From the NCBI GenBank assembly GCA_029582265.1, contig CM055828.1, positions 28,536,618 to 28,600,617 of the forward strand: a DNA stretch of 64,000 bases, in the 5' to 3' direction. The position numbers were made by a program, and so were the translations under genes. Shown here piece by piece: positions 42,093 to 54,760 of this stretch (the first letter of the stretch is position 1; each line of letters starts with the position of its first letter). The notes under the pieces are model-generated. The model was not told where the DNA came from. It saw only the letters and a list, made by a program, of their open reading frames with translations, and ran no database searches. The stretch is from Zoroaster sp. YZ-2022 (Eukaryota; Echinodermata; Asteroidea; Forcipulatida; Zoroasteridae).

Positions 42093-43267
42093 TTATGATA
42101 AAATTGTGAACATTCATTGACAATTTGAGACCCAGAATCAATATAAATATTAGATAGGCTAGGACCGAAAGCACTTCAGACAGGTATATTTGATGGGTCA
42201 TAGTCCTGTATCTGTGGTTCCCTGATACCGGTACCTTTACGGATCTGCATGAACTATATACATCACGTTTGAAAGGTATCACTATGTTTTGGGCATAACC
42301 CTATTTTTGTATTCCCGTCATAGACGCGTGTATTAGAATACCAAGATGGCGGCTTCAAGATACTCTCTAAAAGTATTTTTGAAATCAACTCTAACCAATT
42401 GAACCTATATAGGGACAAATTCAATCTTCATGTTAATGCCTTCATCAGCACAGTGACAACAAGTATACATATATAAATCTTCACTTTTGGCCAATTCCCA
42501 GTAATGCATTAAAAAAAAAAAAAAAGTTTTACATACAGGCATATCTCTTGATTCTTACAAATTAATTATTGATGCGTTTACCGAAATTGTACACAAATTT
42601 GTGTACTATTTTTAAGCAAAAAATATAAATTTTAAATAGATTTTGTTTGTTTGTTTTGTTTTGTTGTTGTTTTTTATACATTTTATAATTTTAGCTGAAC
42701 TCACATTATAGTAAATTTACTAGGCCTATATTTATATCATTAATTTTGTATATAACCACATGATATTCGAACAGAAGGTCCTTGAGTTTTCACAACGTGT
42801 GTGCAGTTTTTCTTTTGAGAAACCGTGACGTTTGGATTAAATAATCGATAAAGAATGGCTGGGGGAGCCTGGTGATTTCAGCTTAACTTGAGGGTCTACT
42901 TAACTTGTTTTGTTTTTCCTTATTAAAAAAATACGACAGGTAGAGAAGATCTCGAGACGTAGATAATCCCCCATGGTTCTCCCTGAACCACTTTCTCACT
43001 TAACTATAGTTGAAAAATGAATTGCCCGATATTGGTTCCCCCTGAACCATAATCTCACTTAGCGATAATTGCGATACGATTTGCCCGAAAGTTTCTTTTC
43101 AGATCCCTGTACCTCGATAAAGTCGTTGAGATAAACACATGGTGTTTCCGCAAACCGAAGCCATTATCAATACTCGACCATGCAAAGCCTCAAATCTTGT
43201 ATTATATTGGTGTAACACTACTCCTGTGGCAACCGCTATTGGATCCAGAGCGTATAGCGCCCTCATT
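42093..43267. other. non-coding
   Basis: No exon recognised. Around 42970-43090 a ~55-bp unit (CCCTGAACCA ... TCTCACTTA ... TTGCCCGA) occurs twice in tandem. Confidence 0.45.
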
Positions 43268-43576
43268 AGAAGATCTGACGTCACGCTTTGAACTAGAGGC
43301 GCGTGAATTACGCCAGATCATAGAGAAAGGACCTGGCCAGATAATGGCCGTGCAGCCGCCATATTTTTCCCGATGCTGAACTTTAAACTTGGTTGGTAGC
43401 TAGCCCGCAAGCCTCGAAGCGTGACGTCAGATCGTATCCATTGAAATCCTTTGAGTGGTAAGCCTGGAGCCTGTCTATATCCTTGATAGGATATAGACAG
43501 GGGACCGGTCTAATCACTCAGTAACTTCATAAGCCGGATTAGCATATTGATCACGTGGCCCACCTCTGAAAAGTTT

Positions 43577-43694
43577 AAGCAAGACTAATTGCGGTGACAC
43601 CATGTGAAGTTCTTTATTGAGTAGTAAATTAGTTCTGAAAAGAACTGGAGGTTACAACTCGACGTTTCGATCAGTATGCTCTGATCGTCCTCAG
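43577..43694 (-). mobile_element. short retroelement with hammerhead-like core (118 bp)
   Basis: Flanked by a 9-bp duplication GAAAAGTTT (43568-43576, 43695-43703). Collinear with the elements at 16886 and 29391. On the minus strand it begins exactly at CTGAGGA. Confidence 0.78.
43658..43694 (-). ncRNA. hammerhead-ribozyme-like motif
   Basis: Minus strand CTGAGGA, extra C, perfect GATCAG/CTGATC stem, GAAACGTC. Upstream pairing for stem I is poorer than in the other two copies. Confidence 0.45.
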
Positions 43695-44603
43695 GAAAAG
43701 TTTGATAGTTACATCAAAGACAATGGTGTTCCTGCTTTCCCTGCTGTTTTCAACATGGTAAATGCCAGATTTAACAAAATCAACCCACCACCTACACTCG
43801 TCCCCTGTCTATATCCTATCAAGTATCAAGGATATATAGACAGGCTCCAGACGTACTACTCAAAGGATTTCATTGGATATGCTGAAGATCTGACGTCACG
43901 CTTCGAGGCTTGCGTGCTAGCTCCCAACCAAGGTCAAAGTTGAGCATCGGGAAAAATAATAGCGGCTGCACGGCCAGGATCTGACGTAATCACGCGCCTC
44001 TAGCTCAAAGCGTGACGTCAGATCTTCAGGCTGCCCACCACCGTGCACAAATTAAACAGATTACATGCTACTGTTGGTTCCATGTGTGGCCTAATGAGGG
44101 CGCCGTTTAGTCAAAACACCCTATGTCGCCAGACCAGAATACCACTGGTACTGGGATGGGCTCCATTTAATTCCAAGTCGTTTGGGTTATCAGGGAAGAG
44201 TTTTCCACTGTAAAAAAAGACGTACAAAATGAAAATCTTTGAAAAGTTAGAAAAACTCATAAAATACTCAGTGGTAAGTCTGGCAAGATGTTCAAAACAT
44301 GTTCAAAAATTTGGAAAGAGGTTGGTGAGATTATTTAAAATTCCATTGTTTACTCGGCAGTCAAAAAAAACAATTCATGTCACAACGTACGTATTCGCAG
44401 CAGTATAAGAAGCCGGAGATGGATCCATGTATTTTTGTGACTAAAACATTCCTTTGCTATATTGCTGCAGCACCCATACAGGAGTTAAATTGCCACGCTC
44501 TTATATCTGTGTATGTGTCTGCCATGGTTCTCCATCGGTTGTGGTTGTTTGCTGCCCTCACACATTTGGTGTACTTCATATAGTTGTCCATGATCCACGA
44601 GCA

Positions 44604-44972
44604 TCATAGACGTACTTGTTTTCTAATTCCCTCCACCTTTCCATCCATGATATGCCGCTGTAATCCCCCTGCTCTTACTATAATTATGTCCAAAATATTG
44701 ACATTTACGTTTTTTTTTATCGTGTTAAGAAATGTTCTATTCTCCCTAACTTTATGTAGAACTTCTTTGTTTTCCTCTCCGTATAATGACAATCTCAACA
44801 TCCTCCGATATGTCCACATCTCAAATGCTTGTATTTTATCTGTTATTTCCTTGTTGGTTGTCTTGTACACGACTCTTTCTTCCCTTGTGTATCCAATTTG
44901 AGTCTGCGTGCTGCAAGAATGTCCTTCATAGAACGTCATACTATAAAGTCCTCGAAAATCAATTAATACCAT
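44604..44972 (-). pseudogene. LINE endonuclease/reverse-transcriptase C-terminal remnant
   Basis: The 122-codon frame includes KIQAFEMWTYRRMLRLS, NKEVLHKVRENRTFLNTIKK and GKVEGIRKQ. This matches the C-terminal region typical of RTE-like and related non-LTR retrotransposons (AFEMWCYRRMLRISW ... NEEVL ... RTLLNTIK ... GKVEGKRGRGR). Only the end of the polyprotein remains, with degraded sequence after IKKN, so it is a dead fragment and not a host gene. Confidence 0.85.
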
Positions 44973-44979
44973 AGAGTTT

Positions 44980-46550
44980 TTGTAAGTAAAATAACTCTAT
45001 GATTAATACTTAATGTATGAACAGCGCCACCCAGTGACGAGTTATGGGAATGCAAACAGTGTGGAAGTTTGGGGCCAATAATGAAGGCAAACTCAGCATT
45101 ATGGAGCTTGGAACGAGTAAAAATTATGTAGCGGCTTGTCTCAAGACATTCTGAAATGAATATCACTGAAAAAATACTGGATGTTTTATTTCAAATAAAA
45201 AATAACAGAAAAAGGAAAAATCTGAATGCAATTAATTGTCAAAATGCATAATTATAAACAAATTCCAATGCATTTTCAAAATTTTCGCGTTATCGACATC
45301 AACATACAGGCTGTAACTTTTACTTATTTAAGAACAAGAAGCATGGTAGATGTCTAAGCTAAAGTTCACGTATTGTGAGCAGGTGGAAATGATGAACATC
45401 AGATTTGAAGGACTGATTAGATGGAGCATCCCCAACAGAGGCAGAGTCTGGTTCCAAAGTCTTGCATAAGATGTTGAAAAGGACCTCTGATGTTGTGAAG
45501 TCCGCTGCCTAAAAGAACGGTACTCTGGGGGTAGTTTGAGACTGTCTAGTAGATGAGGAAGCAACAGATTTATTCTATATATATCTCTTGATTCCTGTAA
45601 AGAATGTTTGATTTTGATAAAGATTCTGCTAGGTTCAAAACGTAAGGCCACTAACTATAATTTTGCATTTATATTACAAGTCATTTTCTTTATTTATGCA
45701 ATTTACAGACATTTTGAAGCCACTAGGCATGTACACTAAAATCTAGAAAACAACATACATGATCACAGTTTTACGTGAAACATAAAGTTGATGATGATAC
45801 CAAACATCCTGTGAAATATTATATTAATTACTATGTCGGTATAAAATTAGTTAAACCACAACTGAACTGTTGTCCTCCGGGTAGGGATAACAAATCCACA
45901 TCAGCATGAACATGGACAAACTGAATACATCTCACTATTTTCTTGATAACCATACAACGTCATATTATAAACCTTTCACGGGTTAAAAACGTGTAATGTA
46001 TATTTTGATTCAAAGAAAGTAAGCATACATCTAGAAGCAGTTTTGCCAACATGACCATTGGTGTTTAGGAGCTTGAACTCCTGCAAAGATAAGTGGTTAT
46101 CCTTGCTGAATTTACGGAAGTTTGAAACATTCCTTAATGCAAGTCCTTCCGAATTAGTTAAATTGTCCGGAAAAAACAAGAGCATTGGATGGTGAGGTGA
46201 CGGTTGGCATGTATACTATCGTACTACACTACTCGTTAGGCTGTTGACGACAAATCTCTGACCGACGGATTAAACTAATTTGTCAGGATTGTGGGGGCCG
46301 ATGTCAGGCCCGACCGCTTGATCGTTTTAATTTCTGTCACATGTTGCGGCATTCAGAGAACGAAAAGTTCAAGACGATTTAAGTGCGACCGCTGTCGTGT
46401 CCTTGTGTGGGCCGATATGGTTTTTACATTTGCCTCGGCATTCCATGAAATACTTTACCGTGAAATCAAAACAGTTTACATGGACTCATGCATAACTTAT
46501 GTTTTCTTAACTATATTTGCATATAGGCCTATGTATTTGCATATCTATAA
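44980..46550. other. non-coding
   Basis: No supported gene. Chance frames of about 70-107 codons on the minus strand show no family signature. Confidence 0.4.
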
Positions 46551-46552
46551 AC

Positions 46553-46715
46553 TTAAAGGGACAATATTGTCACAATCAACAGGGCATGAAATCGGAGTGC
46601 TAGTTTTAGATTAATTAACTAAGTGACTAAAAATAACATCTTACACGATAATGTCATATTACCGTTAATTCTGCATAAATGAGCCAGTAATTTTCAGTCA
46701 CTGTGTTCCGATAAA
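46553..46715. mobile_element. TTAA-target MITE, right end missing
   Basis: TTAAAGGGACAATATTGTCA followed by AGGGCATGAAATCGGAGTGC and CATAAATGAGCCAGTAATTT. The right terminal repeat is lost. Confidence 0.7.
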
Positions 46716-46719
46716 TTGA

Positions 46720-47610
46720 AAACAAATCGAGAAAACCAGAGAGCAATAATTACACCACGAAGGGCAATAATTACACCATGATTAAGAAAAAACTTAAGGG
46801 AAACCAAAGACCAAACGACAAGGACGATGACAGAATGATGACAGTACGATTATTTTCGAAAAACCCAAAAGTCATGGCGTTGAAGTCGAAGACGTTGTCT
46901 CCCGCCTGGATTGGCCACCTGGGTTTGCCATCAATGTTTCGGTTCAAGTGTAGCTATTATCCTCCAACCACGCATCCCTGAAACCAGCTTAGCTTCCAAC
47001 AGGGGAATAGACTCATCAGAGCGGGCTTTGAGCTCAAATGAGTTTGAACTTGAATCTTGATAAAAAAAATTATTCCATGAAAAAAATAGATTATTTTGCT
47101 TGTGGGCAATAAAATCAATCACAATAAAAAAAGTAACCTCTAAAAGTTACTTTTTTGTTTGGTTTCAACTATATAATAACACTATATATCTCATTTTTTT
47201 CCTAACAAAAATAAGTTTTAGAAGACTATGGTGCTTGTTTTCGTTCGATCATTTTGAAGAAACAAATAGGGCCTATATTAAATGTAGATGTGATTTTAAA
47301 AAATTCTCTTACAAACTTCACTTCGAGTGCATACTCTGATTACTCTAACATATAGTTTACTTTCATAAAGTATGATACGGTACAAATGAACTTCGGAAGT
47401 ATTATGATTCGGACTGTAATTTTGATAAAACAGTGCATATAATGGCTTTGGCACCAGTCAAAAGTTAACATAGGCTACCGGTAGATTTTGTCTGCGGCTA
47501 CCGTAGGCCTTTACATTGACATTTGCCCGGCCTGTTGTTGTTTGTAATGATGATAATAGGCAAATATGACAAACAAGTCAAGGCAAATATCTATATAGCT
47601 GAAACAATTA
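46720..47610. other. non-coding
   Basis: Nothing recognised beyond short A/T runs. Confidence 0.4.
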
Positions 47611-47614
47611 CCCA

Positions 47615-47779
47615 GATTTTCAACAGGCATGGAATCTCATTGTCTTTGTTTAAAATGAACACTGACTGAAAATTACTGGTTCTTTTATGCAGCAGCGATT
47701 GTCAGTCAGTCTGACTGAGTTAATCTAAAACTAGCACTCAGATTCCATGCCCTGTTGATCGTGACGATATTTCCCTTTA
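47615..47779. mobile_element. TTAA-target MITE, left end diverged
   Basis: TCAACAGGCATGGAATCTCA at the left, and GATTCCATGCCCTGTTGATC with CCCTTTAAA at the right. Confidence 0.65.
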
Positions 47780-48025
47780 AATGTTCAAGTATTAGATGTG
47801 ACCACATACACAGTTTCCCGCGGTTTTTTTTTCAAAAGCGAAGGGCATTGAACTCTCCTGTGGTATAATGTTTGTCATTTTGTCATTATTCCACGTATGT
47901 TGTCTTAATTGGTTTAAATTGAATTTACTATTCATTAACCGTGGAAGGACAGCAACATCAAGAATGTATGTAACTTGGTCACAGCTGTCATGCAATCTCA
48001 TGGATATTAACATACAACTTGAAGG

Positions 48026-48040
48026 TATACAAATATATAC

Positions 48041-48133
<93 letters not shown>

Positions 48134-48143
48134 TATATATATA

Positions 48144-48231
<88 letters not shown>

Positions 48232-48254
48232 CATACATATATATATATATATAC

Positions 48255-48292
<38 letters not shown>
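48026..48292. repeat. (AT)n microsatellite
   Basis: About 265 bases of TA repeat broken by occasional C or G. Frames across it (Tyr/Ile repeats) are artefacts. Confidence 0.97.
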
Positions 48293-48296
<4 letters not shown>

Positions 48297-48599
48297 ATAG
48301 TTCAGTGGGGAAAAAGTTCAGGAAAAACCCTGATAACTAGGCCTATAGTAATGAGTCCGATTTGTCAATATAAAACATAATTTGGGGATTCACTGATTTC
48401 ATGACAATTAAAGAGGGACTATAAGCAAATATTAATAATTTACCTTTCGCCTTTTCTTGAGAGGTTTTGTCATAAGGGAACTTAACATCATACGTTTTAT
48501 TTTATAAACTCGCTCGTAAAATAATTATTGTAAAAAACACTTTCTCCGAATACCTTTCGTCACAAATTCAGATTAGCTTAAGGTCCACTGGGAAAACAA

Positions 48600-48786
<187 letters not shown>

Positions 48787-50600
48787 GTTGTCGTTGTCGT
48801 TGTCGGAAATGTTTATAAACTGTTTAAAATTAATTAATTATTTAAAATTTACCAATAATGTAAAGTGGATTTAAGTGTAACTGACTTCAATTAAAGTTGA
48901 CTTACTACATGCTGAAAATACATTTTTTCGTTGAATTTGCCTTCCACATCTGCGAGCGCATTCTCGTATAAAAGCGTCAGACAAAGAGACAAATTCACGA
49001 GCCCTCTTGTTCCCATCGGGTATGAGGGGGTCAGTCAAAGGTCATGGGCTCCAGGCACTGGCGACAAAGCGCGGTAAATGGCCATAATGTCTTTTCTGTT
49101 TCCCCCCACAAACGGGACATTATGGACATAAGTCCAACCGACCCAGACTTGGAAAAAAATTACCAATCAAATCGAATCAAGTCTAACATTTCGCAAACAT
49201 TTAGTAATGACTTTAGCAGACCACGTCACGATAAAAACACGCCGAGAGAGGCCGGGGCTTGATTTCTCGTGTTAAAGTGGCAGTTCGCACCAATAATGAG
49301 CTCGAAATTGAAAATTTGTTACTTTCTTGATTTTGATATCGTTTATTTCATATTATACTCTTCTAAAATTAGTTAACACAAATAGGCATATTACAGCAAC
49401 TGTACTCACTGGACCCTCTACAAGTGCACAAAAACCCCAATAAGAATATGCCTACATAGTTGGTCAAAGTGCAGTGCAACATTTGGTTATGTAATAACGT
49501 AACAGCATAACCGCCTAAACTCACCCATAAATGCTTACATTTCCTTCAGCTAAGCAACGAAATATTGTGTTTTATTAGCGATTAAGAGACAATATCCCTT
49601 TATTAAAGGGATATTATTATTTTGTTGATTATTAAAAACAAATTTAAATCATTAAAGTGGAATCAGATGGTATTAAGCCTATATCGGAGCGCATTGGTGG
49701 TCATCTGTTTGCGTATATTCAAATAAAATGTTTATAAAAAACAAAAGAATCGATCATAACTCATCTTTAATTTCATATGATTGCACCACCAGATCTAAAA
49801 GCTATGGGTGTTGGATGTTATATTTTAAACCCCTCGTCAAATGTCTGCGAATGTGGAACAATTTTGATTAAGTTTAATGCGCAGAAAGAGAACACGGCGA
49901 TTGCTGCGCATGTCACCGAGCATGATGGGGGCTGTGTTGCCGAGTCAATCTGGAGAATATTGAAAAGTCAAATTGGTGTCCAACAGACCCAAAAATTGCT
50001 CATCGAACCTGTAATTAATTCAAATCTCTGCTGAAATAAACTTGCACAAATTAAGGCTATAGTCATCGGTGCCACTTGGGTCGATTGGGGTGTACTGGAG
50101 GGCGTTTACAAAAATCAAAAACATTATTCGGATAGGTTTGCATGTTGGCACTGGACTTGTATGCAAGAGCCTGTGGCTTCAAGTTCGCCAGTGGAGTAGC
50201 AGAGAGGCCTACCGCCTATACTTTTTCTCTTCCTTGACCGGCATCTGGTTTGATTAAAGACGTACTGAACTGAGCCAATCTTATTGTTCTAATTTAAAGT
50301 TAAGTTGTGATTTTTATGACCAGTGACGGTGCGGTCATAAGCCATCCGACAACAAAAAGACCTTCGCGGTATAGATATAAGCATTGTTAAGACAGATCAG
50401 TGAGAAGGGACGCCGAGTCGTTATTGGACGGTGCGGCACGGTCCATGAATCTAGTGAACTCGTTGGCTTTTTGTTCCCGCGTGTGACTTTACTGAGTTCG
50501 ATACCTCGGCATTCTATTGATATTCTAATGTATACCAAGCATTAAGCCGATTGCACGCTATAGAAATCCCCCACGATCACTGATCAGCCGGCGAGAGATC
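48787..50600. other. non-coding, upstream of the Wnt-like exon
   Basis: No exon supported. A nuclear-receptor/TCF-like GTCAAAGGTCATG occurs near 49034. This is candidate distal promoter sequence, without direct proof. Confidence 0.4.
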
Positions 50601-50615
50601 AAGCGTGTCGAAGTG

Positions 50616-50623
50616 TATAAAAA
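50616..50623 (+). promoter_or_regulatory. TATA box of the Wnt-like gene
   Basis: TATAAAAA about 240 bases upstream of the start codon, giving a predicted start of transcription near 50645-50650 and a ~205-base 5' leader with one very short upstream frame (ATGGATTTGGCGTAG). Confidence 0.5.
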
Positions 50624-50854
50624 CGATAAGTCCATTGGCTCCACAACATAGGCCAATATTTTCACTTTATGGATTTGGCGTAGGCTCTGTTGAGCAAGAG
50701 ACGACTGGACGGAAAAAAGTTTAGTAGCAGCTAGGTGTAATTCTCAGACGGCCGCATTGTTTGATTTGGAACCGATCTGAAGTTAACTAGCGGAGAGTTA
50801 TATCATTTCATTCATTTTGAAGGACTGATTCTCACGGGAATATTTCCGAACACT

Positions 50855-50943
50855 ATGGAGATAAAAATGTGGTTGTCATTCTGTCTTCTCTTCTGCAGTT
50901 TCGCAGTGGAAATGGGACAGGTGTACGCCTCGGGAATGTGGTG
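50855..50943 (+). CDS. probable Wnt-family ligand, first exon only
   Basis: The frame starts at 50855 with MEIKMWLSFCLLFCSFAVEM and continues GQVYASGMW before TG and the donor GTAAGT (50944), so a second Trp codon is split in phase 2. It has a signal peptide with a short charged n-region and a hydrophobic core at about residues 5-18. In human WNT1 the first exon ends at the same place: SGRWW with the last Trp codon split after two bases. WNT6 proteins also have a GLWW sequence near the mature N-terminus. Wnts are secreted, lipid-modified ligands of Frizzled receptors. No exon with the conserved Cys-rich Wnt core was found downstream to 64000, so the rest is presumed outside. Wnt1 or Wnt6 cannot be separated from this exon; another secreted protein remains possible. 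Confidence 0.65.
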
Positions 50944-53900
50944 GTAAGTTACATTTTTGTTTCACTCGTTCACCTTGGGTTATTGTAATTATTTTAATTT
51001 CTGATTCAAGTATGTTTATTGTGCGGCACTTCGCCGAGTTTTATGATGCTTGGATGGATGTTACTGGAGAGCAAGTTGGCGTGTTACAGTGAATGCCTGG
51101 TGCGAAGGCTGCTCTCTTGAACGGAGTAACTGATATGATTATGAAGCTTGTAAACAAGTCAAGATACGGATAACACCAGCTGTTGATCGCGTAATGTGTT
51201 GTTGTGTTAAAGATCTGCACATCTTCGAGTCACCCAGTTGTTACGATGATAAAGTGAGTTTATAATGATACAACCATGGGGAAACCATGTACATATCAGT
51301 AGGTAAAAGAATAGCGTAAATGGTCACATAAATTACTGGATAAGTCTAAATAAATACGCCTTATCTAACCCAATAGCCATGGCCATCGCTGATGTGTTTT
51401 GCATAGTGATCGTCTCTACATGTTCGTCGATATGTTTAAAGGGAAGGTACAACATTGTTTATGCTGGCAATGAGTATATGCTTAGTGTATTTGAATCAAA
51501 ATATATATTACACAACCAATCTGCGAATGGTTCCAGTCTATAATCATGGGAAAAGTGTGAAAAGTATTCACATGTTTTTTTTATACAGAAAACACCTTGA
51601 ACAAACAGTTGATGCGTCTTTTTATGGCAATTTTGGTTTTTTTTCTCTATGACCTTCTTTATGTTCAGACAGAATAATTTGTCGTCAAGATAGCTTTTGG
51701 AGTAAATTCGGTAATATTTTATGTTAAAAGGTACTTGTTGGTTATGGTACCAAACATCACGTGAAATTATTTCTTCTGACATGCTGTATTTCTTGAGAGA
51801 ACGTCAAATGTATTTGAAATTTTCCATTTTAGAATTAAGGCTAAGCAAACGAATCTAACTGAATGTTGGTTTCTCTACATATATTTTTTTATTCTGATAA
51901 AGTAAAGATGCGGTCACAGACCAATGGTGTACAATCCCATTAAGGCTGGCATGTCATATTGCGCGAACATACTTCTTAAAATCTTAGGAATCAAGCTGAA
52001 AAACGAATAACCGACATGTGAATTATGATCTACTGAACCCCAGGTACAAATCAATCGCAACCTGATTTGTTTGTTCTCAATACAACTCTACAAGCTGATA
52101 TAATTTTGATTGATATATTTGCAGTATTTGAATATGTTCTGTTTTTTCAAATTGAGAAATTCTGAGAGCCATTTTCACAACAAGCTACATCCCTTCCCCA
52201 TTTGAATTAACTCACAAGTTTACATATTTGAAACCATGCAAAAGGCAATAAAATCATATAGGCCTACATCGTACATTTCTTAATTGAAATTCCTACCCCC
52301 GAATTTTTTTAAAAATTATAGTTGTGAGACCACCGTTATAACATATCCTTGAACTGAAATGATATAGGCTTAGGCCTATAAATCAACAATATATGATTCC
52401 AAATAAGGCTAATGCTGTGACCTTAGTTACATTAATATTACTAAAGAACTAACTAAAGAGCCCCTACACATGCCCGATATTTCCTAATTCGTCGATCGAA
52501 GTACAACCAATATTATACCTGAAAAGAAATCCAGAAAAAAGTATTCGGTCCCAGCGCTCACGTTTCTGAAACAAAGTCACATAATTGTTTCTTTGCTTGT
52601 ATACACATACTTTTGATAGATTGTGAAATTGTAAATAATTGTTCATAATCTCAGTAATGAATTGTTGAGCCACAGACTTTTCTAATTGTGGGATAGCTTT
52701 TTTTACTACAAAAAATGAAGATGATTTTTGCGAAACACGCAATGACCTTATGACCAGTATTATTAATTAATAGGATCCAAATATCGCCCACTCCAATGAT
52801 AACGGATGAACCGGTACATTTACAAAACATTGCCATGAACACATCCCAAAAATATTTTTGTTTGCATGATCTCGATCCACGAACACATGCAAAGAAAACG
52901 AATGGTTTCAAGAATGCAAGAACAGCGGTTTCCTAATGCGGAACATCTCAGGATTACAGGCCGCTTGGTGTGTGATTTAAATATTACCTGTTTCGGTTTA
53001 AATCGAATCTATTACGATTTGGGAATAACTCAATCAAGAATCACTCCATCCCATTTTGCTTCACACCGTGTGCCATGTCCTTCCCAAGAGCCTTCTTAGA
53101 CAGAATCGGCAGGGTTCTTCTCATGTTTTCAGTTTACAAGAAGATCGTGGATTTAACCCCCAACACCTTCGCCACCCAAGTTATTTAGTTTGGCGGCGGT
53201 CAGGTAAACCATTCTTTAAGTTTCAGTAGTATAGTCTTTCCATAAAACTTGACTCGAAAATAACAACCAGAAGTTATTGCGTCGATTACTTTTTCCTGGC
53301 AATATGGATTTAATTTCAAAGTCCAAAATGTTCTGAGTCAGTTGAGGTATGTGATGGGCAATATAATGGTAAAAGAGTCGACGAGTTTGTAAGTGACGGG
53401 CTCTTGGTGTCAATGGATCTCGAAGCAGTAACTTCAACTATTGGTGGAAAAGATACAAATACACTTGTCTCAAAATCTCACCGGCTTTGTCAGAATAAGA
53501 GAGCGCACTCCAAACCATGCTTTCACGCCACCGTGTTGTGGTCTTTTCTTCCAACCTTTGATAAATTGTTGGTTTCAATTCGTCCTGACGTTATTTCGTG
53601 CTTTAACAAAGACGGGGTACGGTACAAGTCATTCGAACTAATAGAATCCAGAATATAATTGAAAATCTCACGTAGGAAATATATCATCAGGTGTAACAAA
53701 ATATTTCTTTTTAAATCTTGTTGTTGCTGGAAAATACAATATTTATCCATCCTTGATCTGTAACATGTAACAGTTTTTGTTGTTTTCTCAAAAAGTGAGT
53801 ACCTATTGTGATGAACTTTATTGAAAACTAGAGGCATGAAACGAACGGACATTGCCAAAACCTTCCCTTTAAATTACACAACAGACTAGTTGATTTGATT

Positions 53901-54349
53901 TTTCCTCTTCACCAACGCAAGAATTCCATAAATTCAGATATTATGTTATCAGAATACAGGACATGCATTCTACACAATTTCGTCATCAAATAACTTGCTA
54001 AATTAATTTCTTAGTGACTTTTCGTGCCTTGTGTTACGGGATTATCAAACTTATTCTTTAAATATTGCGTTGAAAGATGAGGGTGATGTTGCGAGAGCAC
54101 ATACGAATGACTGCTAAGTAATTGATAGTATGGCTAGTATATAAATACAGAGGAGGCCTTGTTTTTGATAAAAAACATGTCACTGTCATTTTGACACTGT
54201 CATCCTCTGTAACCTTGATTGTCTCTGTTCTTCCATGGATGAAGGAACCTTCCTTTATGGTTAGACTATTATTTGGCAACTATATAAATTGCGTTGTGAA
54301 GTATCACCATGATATGACTTTAAAAATTGCTTATCCACTATAGGACTAA
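50944..54349. other. non-coding, presumed first intron of the Wnt-like gene
   Basis: No exon with Wnt signatures or any other recognisable domain. Frames of 65-110 codons show no family features. Confidence 0.45.
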
Positions 54350-54760
54350 ATGGATGATTGGAAGTTGATTCCAATCCCACATACCTTTGGCACGCAGCGG
54401 CCATCTTGATAGATTCCCTGTATGTGCGAGTTCAATTATAACGCTGATTTTCAGAACATACAGTGGCCCAGCCTATTTTTGCCAACCTCTGTTTGTTCAC
54501 CTTAAATGCTTGTCCACACGAACGTAATTGGCTTAATTGTCTAGCAGCTCAAATTGGATGATTGTAAGTTGATACCAACCCCACATACAATTTATCACGC
54601 AGTGGCCATCTTGGACTGATTCCTTGTGTACGCGAGTACGATTCTAGCGCTGATAACTCATTGTACAAAAGGCTAGCCTTGTTTGGGTCACGTGGATTTG
54701 TACCCAAAACAAGATGGTTGGACCATGGAGGAAGAAACTTCCTCCATGGTTGGACCGTGA
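54350..54760. repeat. two tandem copies of a dispersed ~190-bp repeat
   Basis: Units starting AAATGGATGATTGGAAGTTG and GATGATTGTAAGTTGATACC share CACGCAGYGGCCATCTTG, GATTCC and CGAGT blocks. A related sequence occurs at about 13480-13600 in copy A and more weakly at 34570-34740 in copy C. Confidence 0.7.

Larger units (their letters stand above)
43268..44034. mobile_element. palindromic fold-back element with TGACGTCA ends
   Basis: Arms 43268-43507 and about 43800-44034 are inverted copies of one another. Each arm starts GAAGATCTGACGTCACGCTT, contains GTGACGTCAGATC again after about 160 bp, and ends in a CCTGTCTATATCC hairpin. The centre carries the hammerhead-like element at 43577. No transposase and no clear target duplication. 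Confidence 0.75.

Noticed and set aside
44604..44972. 122-codon minus frame as a host gene
   Set aside because: Its motifs are those of non-LTR retrotransposon polyproteins and it is truncated.
47792..48380. Frames of alternating Tyr-Ile of up to 170 codons
   Set aside because: They arise from the (AT)n microsatellite at 48026-48292.
49777..50034. 85-codon plus-strand frame just upstream of the Wnt-like exon
   Set aside because: No recognisable domain, no splice or promoter context, and it stops well before the TATA box.
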